NCBI RefSeq assembly: GCF_000747525.1
Contig: NZ_CP009278.1
Location: 3,534,001 to 3,598,000, forward strand
Direction: 5' to 3'
DNA from: Sphingobacterium sp. ML3W
GTDB lineage: Bacteria; Bacteroidota; Bacteroidia; Sphingobacteriales; Sphingobacteriaceae
Length of the DNA: 64,000 nt
This document shows positions 34,500-42,323 of the stretch, piece after piece. A program made the translations under genes and the position numbers. Numbering within the stretch: position 1 is the first letter of the stretch; every line of letters begins with the position of its first letter. The notes under the pieces are model-generated. The model made no database searches, was not told the DNA's origin, and saw nothing but the letters and a program-made list of their open reading frames with translations.

Positions 34500-34946
34500 T
34501 CAATTTTCGCGTTCAAAATTAAATTGATAGATATTACTGGAACAACCAAGACTAAAAGTAAGACTGAGCTGTCTTTCTCCCGCAATAACCGGAAACTGAA
34601 ACTTGAGTGCGATATCCTTTTTCTCATCTTCAGGTGTTAAGATTAAGCTAAAAGGATATTGGGGATCATTAAAAACATACTTACCCGGAACATCCACAAT
34701 AAAAGGAAGCTGATCGGCTAGTGTATAGGTACCATCAGACTTAAAATTAATCTTAAAATTTGCAAGATCCATACGCTTTCCTAAATCTTCACCATTGCGG
34801 GTCAGCTGAACCACTTTCCAACTACCACTGATATCTTTCACGGATTCATCGGTTACAATTTTAGCCATCTCATCCTTACAAGATGAAAAAGTCATGACGC
34901 TTAGTGCCGTCAAGACCAATGGCATTAATATTTTGATATTCATCAT
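34500..34946 (-). CDS. DUF5004-type lipocalin-like lipoprotein
   Basis: 148 aa, lipobox TFSSC (Cys23). The body has the lipocalin-like pattern ISGSWKVVQLTRNGEDL and NFKSDGTYTLADQLPF, a small beta-barrel typical of DUF5004. It is followed tightly by the DUF4961 gene and preceded at 9 bases by SusD copy A. Likely surface-exposed accessory binding protein of the SusCD system; no catalytic function is expected. Confidence 0.75.
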   Translation of the reverse strand: MMNIKILMPLVLTALSVMTFSSCKDEMAKIVTDESVKDISGSWKVVQLTRNGEDLGKRMDLANFKINFKSDGTYTLADQLPFIVDVPGKYVFNDPQYPFSLILTPEDEKKDIALKFQFPVIAGERQLSLTFSLGCSSNIYQFNFEREN

Positions 34947-34955
34947 TCAGTTTTG

Positions 34956-36683
34956 CTAATAACCAGGGTTTTGTAATAAGTCGATAGATTTTGCCACTTC
35001 AGACTGTGGTATTGGCCAGAGGTACATGCGTTTATCAAAGACACGCTTACGTACATTGATAGTCATGTATTGGGTATCGCCTGCAGTCCGCACCGGCTCG
35101 GTACCATGCAATTGACGGTTCTCCATATTTTCAGCAATTTTCCAACGGCGTACATCAAAGAAACGATGACCTTCAAAAGCCAGTTCTTTTTGTCTTTCAT
35201 TCCATATGATCTTCCGCATTTCTTGCTGGGACAACCCTGGAGTTAGAGTATAAGGAGACAGTCCGGCTCTTTTGCGGATATCTTCCACAGCCTGATAAAC
35301 TTTTTCATCTGGTATACCCAAGTATTCATTTCGCGCCTCAGCATAGTTCAATAAGATTTCGGCATAGCGAATGATTGGCATACAACGTGGAGTAACCGTA
35401 TTGAACCAATCGGCAGCAACATCGCGATTAATCATTTTGTAGGTATAGTAACCCGTTGGTGTACCTTTATATACCGCATCCTGGCCAGAAACTACATGAT
35501 TAGGGTTCGTTTTATCGATATAAATGTTGACCGGTCTTTTAGCCAGACCATCACGATGAAAAACCAAAGATTGATCACGGGTGATGGTATTGCTAAATCG
35601 GGGATCTCGGTCTTTATAAGGCTGTTTTGGATCGTATCCAGAATTAGGATCATCTATAGATAGTCCATTTTTCATACCGAAAGCATTAGCGGTTTCGAGA
35701 TACGGATACGCTCCTGGATTGGATACGCCGAATGTTGGCGGGTTCCAGATCCCTTCCAGATCCCGATTGGTATTTTGCATACGGGCTAATAGGTATTCTG
35801 AGTTTTTACGCAATTGGAAAACTTGATAAAAACCATAACCAGCCTCACTATTATCTCCTTGATGTAAAGCATACATACCAGATTCCATCACCTGTTCTGC
35901 CGCTTTTTCCGCACGTTCCCAACGGCTTTTATCTTGATCTGGATAAGCTATAACAGCTTGTAAAGGTCCCTCAGAAACTAGTCCCTGACCATTAAATAGC
36001 GGACTGGCTGCATAAAGAAGCAATCTGGATTTTAAGCCATAGCAGGCCGCTTTATTGATCCTGCCATAATTTTCTCCGTTATGGCTCCACGGAAGATCAT
36101 CTGCTGCAGCATCACATTCCTGCACGATATAATCGATGCATTCCGCATAAGTATTCCGTGTAGACGGGATAACACTGTCGGCTTGATAAACACTATCCCC
36201 CAACAGTGGAATACCTCCATAATGCTCCAACAACATAAAGTAATAGTAGGCCCGCAGAAAACGTGTTTCGGCTTTCGTCCGTACTTTTATATTGTCCCCA
36301 AACTTAGCGTTTGGCAGATTTTTGAGCATAATATTAGCTCGGCGGATATTGGTATAACTGGTCGTCCAAGCATCTTTGGTAATCATATTGGAATTAACCG
36401 TTCCGGTTGCAAACTGAATAAATGTATTGACGCTCCCTAACCCAGCGCCTTCTGCTTCATCGGTACTCGCATCCAAACCGCCTCCCCCAAAGCGTTTCGG
36501 CCAGGTGGCAAAACCGATTTCGCTATAAATACCCGATAAAAAATTAATAGTATAGGCACTATCGGAAAATACGACCTGCTCATTCAATTCTGATGATTGG
36601 GTCTGATCCAGGAAACCCTGTTTATTACAGGCCAAAAAAATAGGTATAGCAATAGCTACATAAATAAAAAATCTCTTATTCAT
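34956..36683 (-). CDS. SusD/RagB family glycan-binding lipoprotein (copy A)
   Basis: 575 aa from ATG 36683 (MNKRFFIYVAIAIPIF), lipobox FLAC with Cys19; the frame upstream opens at a TTG (36710) and is rejected. Family landmarks: RFLRAYYYFMLLEHYGGIPL, LLNYAEARNEYLG and WNERQKELAFEGHRFFDVRR. It is the first gene after a 217-base gap that follows the enzyme genes, so it may start its own transcript. Unusually it precedes, rather than follows, its SusC, with the DUF5004 and DUF4961 genes in between. Confidence 0.94.
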   Translation of the reverse strand: MNKRFFIYVAIAIPIFLACNKQGFLDQTQSSELNEQVVFSDSAYTINFLSGIYSEIGFATWPKRFGGGGLDASTDEAEGAGLGSVNTFIQFATGTVNSNMITKDAWTTSYTNIRRANIMLKNLPNAKFGDNIKVRTKAETRFLRAYYYFMLLEHYGGIPLLGDSVYQADSVIPSTRNTYAECIDYIVQECDAAADDLPWSHNGENYGRINKAACYGLKSRLLLYAASPLFNGQGLVSEGPLQAVIAYPDQDKSRWERAEKAAEQVMESGMYALHQGDNSEAGYGFYQVFQLRKNSEYLLARMQNTNRDLEGIWNPPTFGVSNPGAYPYLETANAFGMKNGLSIDDPNSGYDPKQPYKDRDPRFSNTITRDQSLVFHRDGLAKRPVNIYIDKTNPNHVVSGQDAVYKGTPTGYYTYKMINRDVAADWFNTVTPRCMPIIRYAEILLNYAEARNEYLGIPDEKVYQAVEDIRKRAGLSPYTLTPGLSQQEMRKIIWNERQKELAFEGHRFFDVRRWKIAENMENRQLHGTEPVRTAGDTQYMTINVRKRVFDKRMYLWPIPQSEVAKSIDLLQNPGY

Positions 36684-36900
36684 AATTAGATCTATAAATA
36701 GGTGTCCCAATGGTTTACGTCGGTATAATTGGTTTTATTCAAATCAATTGGAACACACAAAAATGAAAATGGTTATGTACATCATTAGACAGCTACCATC
36801 AAATCAGACTGTACCCGCCGTCCCATCTTTTATGGTCCACCATAATGGTGACGGCACATACTCATGCGATGTGTCGTCAGCTTCTTTATTTTGCTTATCA
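36684..36900 (-). promoter_or_regulatory. Control region between enzyme genes and SusD copy A
   Basis: The largest gap inside the locus. GACGGCACA (36850-36858) and TGTGTCGTC (36870-36878) form a hairpin with 8 of 9 pairs, and CACCAT-A-ATGGTG (36839-36851) a smaller one next to it. No U-tract follows, so this may be an mRNA processing, attenuation or stabilising element that sets the ratio of binding proteins to enzymes, or part of a second promoter. No exact TAnnTTTG was found. Confidence 0.4.
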
Positions 36901-39186
36901 TTACTGTTCTTTTAATTGACTCAGTGAAAATGGTTTAGACTCTTGCGTGACTCCTCTATTATAGTTTGGCGCATCTCCCATTTCGAAGTTCAATTCGCCG
37001 CCTTCAGAGATATCCTTGTAAGTAATAAAATTCTTATCATAGATAACTCCGTTCAGACGTGCAGTTTGTATATATACATTCTTAGCATTGTTTTGCTTAG
37101 CGTTGATTACAAAACGTTTACCATTTTCCAATGTAATAGTCGCTTTCTGAAAGACAGGACTTCCGATAACATATTGATCGGTACCTGGACATACACTATA
37201 GATGCCTAATGCACTAAGGACATACCAAGAAGACATCTGACCTTGATCTTCATCCCCTGGATATCCTCTTTCAGTTGCATTGTACAATTGAGAAGTTACC
37301 ATACGTACTTGTTTTTGCGATTTCCAAGGCTGTCCACTAAAATTATATAGATAAGATACGTGCTGTGTCGGCTGATTGCCATGCGCATATTGTCCCATCT
37401 TGGCCAGTAACATTTCCCGCATTTCATGGATTTCCTGTTTATAGGAGCCATATTTTATCGTCTGTTCCATAGTAAAGAAAGAATCGAGCTTGGCGTTGAA
37501 GCGCTTCTCATCACCGACAAGATTAATCAATCCATTGATGTCGTGGAGTACAGACCAGGTATATTGCCAGGCGTTTGCTTCTGTAAAAGCTCCTCCCCAT
37601 TCAACGGGATCAAAATTTGGTATCCAGTCACCATTAGGCAAGCGTCCACGAACAAAATTTACAGCTGGATCAAAAACATTTCTGTTGTTGTACATTTGAC
37701 GGGCATAAACATTTTTATAAAATTCATTACCGGTCAGATCGGCCAATTGGTAAGCACAAAAATCATCATATGCATACTCTAATGTTTTAGCCGTACTTTC
37801 ATGGTTATCTTCACTATACGGGATATAGCCTTTTGTGAAATAATCTTCCCATCCCTGGCGACCATTGGATCCACCCCAAAACCCTTTGTTCGTTACTTCA
37901 TGATAATAAGCATTCAAGGCACTGTCTGGATCAAAAGTACGAATACCCTTTACCCATGCATCTGCCAGCAAAGAAATGGCATGGTTACCAATCATCACTC
38001 CTGACATCCCTGGATTGGACCAAGTCGGAAAAAAACCGGCCTGTTGCTGCGCTGTCAGCAAAGATTGCATATAGCGCCCCTGCATTTCTGGATGCAAGAT
38101 ATTGCTCAAAGGAAACTGAGCCCTAAAAGTATCCCAAAAGCCATTATCAGTATACATATAACCTTGATGTATCTTGCCATCGTAAGGACTAAAATAATAC
38201 GGTTTCCCTTGTTCATCTACCTCGTAAAACTTTCGCGAAAAGAGATTTGCACGGAATAGGCAGGAGTAAAAAGTTGCCTTTTCCGCTTCTGTACCACCCT
38301 CCACCAACACTCTATTCAACAATGAATTCCAAGTTTCAAAAGCCTTCTTTTTAGTCACTTCAAAATTCTTATTACCAGCCAATTCAAGTTCAAAATTACG
38401 TTCTGCCTGCGCTGCGCTAATATAGGAAGATGCAATTTTTACCTCCACATTTGTCCCTTGCTTAAACTCCAGATAAGCACCGACACCTTTTCCTACGGCA
38501 TGGTTATTTCCTCCTTCGGTACTGTTATCGGTATTTTCCCAAGTGCCATAAGCCTTAAAATCCTGATCAAAAACGAGTACGAAATAGTTCCTGAAATTCT
38601 CGGGTACGAAACGACCATTGTTGACATAACCGACGATTTTGCGTTCCTCTGGGATAATCGTTACTTCACTATCCTTGATAAAACCATCAAGTATCAGATA
38701 GGCATTTTCCTTTTTAGGAAAACTAAACCGCATATGTCCACCTCGCTCTACAGGACTGACCTCTGCCTGAATACCATTATCAAACTTGACCGCATAATAA
38801 TTAGGCTTAGCCACTTCATGATCATGACTAAAGGACAGGGCACGCGCTTCCTCCTCTACTTGTAGCTTACCCATTCCAGGCATCAGCGAAAAGACCGCAT
38901 AGTCTCCCATCCAAGGGCTGCATTGGTGTACCTGTTGAAAGCCACGGATGGTATTAGCCTTGTACTGATATTTCCAACCGTCTCCATTCTTACCTGTTTG
39001 TGCGGAGAAAAAGTGTACGCCAAAAGGCAAACCTACTGTCGGATAGGTGTTCCCATAAGAGAGGGACCACTCCGAATCTGTACCCTGCAAAGTATTGACA
39101 TACTTAACCAGATCTGTCTGTTGCGCATAACTTGGGGTCAACCCTAAGAATAGAACTGCAAAATAAAATATAATATTTCTTTTCAT
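36901..39186 (-). CDS. GH92 alpha-mannosidase, secreted
   Basis: 761 aa from ATG 39186 (MKRNIIFYFAVLFLGLTPSYAQQ signal peptide); the longer frame to 39285 overlaps the GH2 gene and lacks sense. Calcium-dependent exo-alpha-mannosidase fold: N-terminal beta-sandwich with TYPTVGLPFGVHF, (alpha/alpha)6 domain with NGFWDTFRAQFPL, and the ending GDEDQGQMSSWYVLSALG. It has a signal peptidase I rather than a lipobox leader, so it should act in the periplasm. It follows the GH2 gene by 34 bases. It differs from the other two GH92 proteins, suggesting division of labour among mannosidic linkages. Confidence 0.93.
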   Translation of the reverse strand: MKRNIIFYFAVLFLGLTPSYAQQTDLVKYVNTLQGTDSEWSLSYGNTYPTVGLPFGVHFFSAQTGKNGDGWKYQYKANTIRGFQQVHQCSPWMGDYAVFSLMPGMGKLQVEEEARALSFSHDHEVAKPNYYAVKFDNGIQAEVSPVERGGHMRFSFPKKENAYLILDGFIKDSEVTIIPEERKIVGYVNNGRFVPENFRNYFVLVFDQDFKAYGTWENTDNSTEGGNNHAVGKGVGAYLEFKQGTNVEVKIASSYISAAQAERNFELELAGNKNFEVTKKKAFETWNSLLNRVLVEGGTEAEKATFYSCLFRANLFSRKFYEVDEQGKPYYFSPYDGKIHQGYMYTDNGFWDTFRAQFPLSNILHPEMQGRYMQSLLTAQQQAGFFPTWSNPGMSGVMIGNHAISLLADAWVKGIRTFDPDSALNAYYHEVTNKGFWGGSNGRQGWEDYFTKGYIPYSEDNHESTAKTLEYAYDDFCAYQLADLTGNEFYKNVYARQMYNNRNVFDPAVNFVRGRLPNGDWIPNFDPVEWGGAFTEANAWQYTWSVLHDINGLINLVGDEKRFNAKLDSFFTMEQTIKYGSYKQEIHEMREMLLAKMGQYAHGNQPTQHVSYLYNFSGQPWKSQKQVRMVTSQLYNATERGYPGDEDQGQMSSWYVLSALGIYSVCPGTDQYVIGSPVFQKATITLENGKRFVINAKQNNAKNVYIQTARLNGVIYDKNFITYKDISEGGELNFEMGDAPNYNRGVTQESKPFSLSQLKEQ

Positions 39187-39220
39187 TTGATGATTTGTGT
39201 TTCTATAAAACATACTTTTA

Positions 39221-42200
39221 TTATTTGCCCAATTGTAACATCGTCTGTTCCGCCTGACCGTATTGTTTCCATAACAATGACGCATGTTCTAACTGCACCG
39301 GCTTCAGATCATCAAGACTGATGATCTTTTCTTCACCTGGCAATAAAGTGAAATAATTGTCCGAGAAGAGCACCGGTAAAATACGTTCACCCGTCTGACT
39401 ATCCTGCAAGCGAAGACGATTTCCAAAAGCTACTGTAGTCCCTGCATTCTTGATCCGCACTTTTGAACTTTCCCCCACAGTCAGTTCAAGAAGCTCAAAA
39501 GTCAATTGTGCAGGCGGCAAAGCATTCAGATCGGTATAATCCAGATCCTTCTCTCCATTTCTCCAATAAAAATTCTCAGACAGCACCATACCTAGGCTAT
39601 CCTTAAGCTGTAATTTTATAAAATGTAAGGGCGATAATTCGATATGTTGTTTCTCCTTTCCAAAAACTTCAATTTCGAAAATAGAGAATCCATAATCTGA
39701 TGCGCGCTTGGTTGCCAAAACTTTTACATAGCGGGCTTTTACGCCATTTAAAGCGATGTCTTCCGTCCCGCCTTTCGCATTTTCATTTTGATGAACAGTT
39801 TTCCAGTTCTTCGCATCATGAGATACTTGCAGCATATATTTACTCGCATAGGCCTGCTCCCATTTGATCCTTACGGTCTCCAGTTTTTGTGATTTTTCCA
39901 AATCCACATAAATCCATTCTTGATCCGTAGAATTGCTCTCCCATCGGCTAGCACTCGCCCCATCAGTTACAAAACTGGATTTTCCGTTACCTTGCTCAGA
40001 AGAAGCATAAGCCGGTTTTTCAAAAGCCAAATTTCCCTGATTAAATTTCAGTCGGAAAGCTTCTTTTCGATTGCTGGCAGGCAAATCCAATTTAGCCGTT
40101 GCAGTATACATCGGCAATTCTTTACCTGCTATATTGTAGACCTGCGCAGTGACATAAGCGCCATGCAGATCCTTAGCCGTAGTATTGATTGCTTTAACGC
40201 TGTTGTTTGATGCATTCCACTGAATATGTAAAGGTTCACAGGCTTGCTTTGCACCCCAGTACGCACCTGTCGCATCGTAATAATAATCATAGGTCTGCCA
40301 TACAAAAGATGGATATGCCGACTGACTCATCCAAATCAACATACCGGTAGCATCGTCCCACATTTTATCATTCCAGGCTTCATACATACCCTTCATCACT
40401 TCCAGATTCAGGTACTGTGCCTTTTCACAAAATGCTTCCAGATTATTGGATTCCCCAAATTGAGTATTAACGGCTTGTTTATATTTGATTGGACTCGCAT
40501 TGGAAGCTTCTTTTCCAAAATAATGCTTGTTCCATACATTGTCTTCTTCCTTTTCCAATTGTTCATCTGTCGGCAAGGGCCAGAGTTTATCGGCAGGAAT
40601 AAATTCCTTCACACTCTCGTAATTGGGAAAGGTTGCTGTACCGATTTCCGTCCGCAGGCCATAACCACGATCCGATCCGTAAGGATAAGCTGGATCATTC
40701 CAGGCTAGGTTACTCCCAGAGCTTTCGAAATGATGTTTAGGAGGTTGATTGCCCCACCAACCACTTCCCGAAAGTCCGTCCTGATTAGAACTGGACTTAT
40801 ACATACGATCGTTATGATCTTCCAAAGCCACAATTGATCGCAGGTAGTTATCTAGTTCCGATTTTGGATGCGTTTCATTCGCCCCACACCACAATGCTAT
40901 ACTTGGGTGATTACGCAATCTTTTAACTTTATCCAGCGCATTAGCCTTAAAATCATCATCATTAGCGACATCATTGTAGGCTACATACAGCCAGAAATCA
41001 TCCCATACCATGATACCGTAACGATCACAATAGGTATAAAACTCGTCGTCAGTAACCGTTCCTGTCCACAGACGGATCATGTTGTAGTTCATATCCTTGT
41101 GGAGCTTAATTTTCTTTTCGTACTCTTCACCATGACAGCGCAGCAAGTATTCGCTCATCCCCCAGTTGCCACCTTTCAGAAAAATCTTTTGCCCATTAAT
41201 CAAAAAAGTAAGCACTGGCCAACCCGCCTTGTTAGCTACATATTGATATTCATACTTACGGATTCCGAAACTGATTTCCTTTTGATCCGAAAGCTGTCCA
41301 TCGCTGGTCGTGGATAAAGTACACGTGTACAAATGAGGTTCGCCATATCCATTTGGCCACCATAGTTTCGGTTTACGGAGTATGAATTCTTTGACTTCAG
41401 CACGACTCAGGTACACTTTTGTACTGCTATTAGCATCAATTTTAACTTTTTTGTTAACGCGGATATCTCCAGGTTGAATCACACCGGAAAGCATTACCTC
41501 CTTCGCTTGATCTCCACTATTTTTCAGCTCAGTAGATACAAACAGGTAAGCAATATCGTTAGACTCCAGTTCAGACCGTACCCAGGGATCTTCCATGGTT
41601 ACATCACCGGTTGTATTCAATGATACATGACCGGTGATACCTGCCAATCGACCAGGGACATAAGGCATCCAATCCCAACTAGCAGCAGATAGATAAGTTG
41701 GGCTAGCCACTATCCCAAAAGGATCTTTGGCATGTCGGGTTTTCTTTTGATCAGCATCAGTGATCAGCACTGCTACCGCATTTTCTTCCCCTAACTTAAC
41801 CAGATGGCTGATTTCGTATTTCGTTCGTAACATATGACCCGAAACATCTTTCGTCGAGCCAGCAGTTCCCGATAGTTTGACACCATTGACATAAAAATCA
41901 GCATAGCGGTTGGTGTTGTCAAACTGCAACCAAAGCCTTTCTCCCGATTTGTAGTTGGCCGGCAATTTAAAATTTGTTCGATACCAAAAAGGACGGTTGT
42001 AGTACGTTTCATCGACTTGATGGATGTGGTCGCCAAAGTTAGGATCAGGTACAAGGCCTGCTTCTACATAAGCCGTGAAAACGACGCCCGGCACAACACC
42101 TTTTACCGCTTTCTCCATCTTAAAATCCGGACGAGATATTTCCTGTCCAGTATACGGCAATTCCGCTTGCGGTTTCACTTGCCAGACGATATCTGGATTG

Positions 42201-42289
42201 TCGCTATTTAGCGATATTTTCTTCAGTTGTCCCATACAATATAGATTTATCAACATCAGGTTTAGTAATAACAGCGTTACTCTTCTCAT
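39221..42289 (-). CDS. GH2 exo-beta-glycosidase (mannosidase/glucosaminidase type) with inserted F5/8 type C domain
   Basis: 1022 aa from ATG 42289 (MRRVTLLLLNLMLINLYCMG); TTG 42304 rejected. GH2 sugar-binding domain, Ig-like domain, then TIM barrel with LWCGANETHP (acid/base Glu472) and GLRTEIGTATFP (nucleophile Glu548), the pattern of exo-beta-D-glucosaminidase and endo-beta-mannosidase GH2 branches rather than beta-galactosidase. A discoidin/F5/8 type C carbohydrate-binding domain lies at about 753-877 (NLAFEKPAYASSEQG to IFEIEVFG), inserted in the C-terminal Ig-like region. In an alpha-mannosidase locus, removal of the core beta-mannose of N-glycans is a reasonable role (inference). Confidence 0.88.
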   Translation of the reverse strand: MRRVTLLLLNLMLINLYCMGQLKKISLNSDNPDIVWQVKPQAELPYTGQEISRPDFKMEKAVKGVVPGVVFTAYVEAGLVPDPNFGDHIHQVDETYYNRPFWYRTNFKLPANYKSGERLWLQFDNTNRYADFYVNGVKLSGTAGSTKDVSGHMLRTKYEISHLVKLGEENAVAVLITDADQKKTRHAKDPFGIVASPTYLSAASWDWMPYVPGRLAGITGHVSLNTTGDVTMEDPWVRSELESNDIAYLFVSTELKNSGDQAKEVMLSGVIQPGDIRVNKKVKIDANSSTKVYLSRAEVKEFILRKPKLWWPNGYGEPHLYTCTLSTTSDGQLSDQKEISFGIRKYEYQYVANKAGWPVLTFLINGQKIFLKGGNWGMSEYLLRCHGEEYEKKIKLHKDMNYNMIRLWTGTVTDDEFYTYCDRYGIMVWDDFWLYVAYNDVANDDDFKANALDKVKRLRNHPSIALWCGANETHPKSELDNYLRSIVALEDHNDRMYKSSSNQDGLSGSGWWGNQPPKHHFESSGSNLAWNDPAYPYGSDRGYGLRTEIGTATFPNYESVKEFIPADKLWPLPTDEQLEKEEDNVWNKHYFGKEASNASPIKYKQAVNTQFGESNNLEAFCEKAQYLNLEVMKGMYEAWNDKMWDDATGMLIWMSQSAYPSFVWQTYDYYYDATGAYWGAKQACEPLHIQWNASNNSVKAINTTAKDLHGAYVTAQVYNIAGKELPMYTATAKLDLPASNRKEAFRLKFNQGNLAFEKPAYASSEQGNGKSSFVTDGASASRWESNSTDQEWIYVDLEKSQKLETVRIKWEQAYASKYMLQVSHDAKNWKTVHQNENAKGGTEDIALNGVKARYVKVLATKRASDYGFSIFEIEVFGKEKQHIELSPLHFIKLQLKDSLGMVLSENFYWRNGEKDLDYTDLNALPPAQLTFELLELTVGESSKVRIKNAGTTVAFGNRLRLQDSQTGERILPVLFSDNYFTLLPGEEKIISLDDLKPVQLEHASLLWKQYGQAEQTMLQLGK

Positions 42290-42323
42290 AGTTTTTTTAA
42301 GCAAGTTTGACGTCTCCTTGACT

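Noticed and set aside
38458..38865. 135-codon plus-strand frame inside a GH92 gene
   Set aside because: Shadow of the GH92 gene, no independent support.
40244..40708. 154-codon plus-strand frame inside the GH2 gene
   Set aside because: Antisense shadow of a clearly coding GH2 gene with no protein family, promoter or context.
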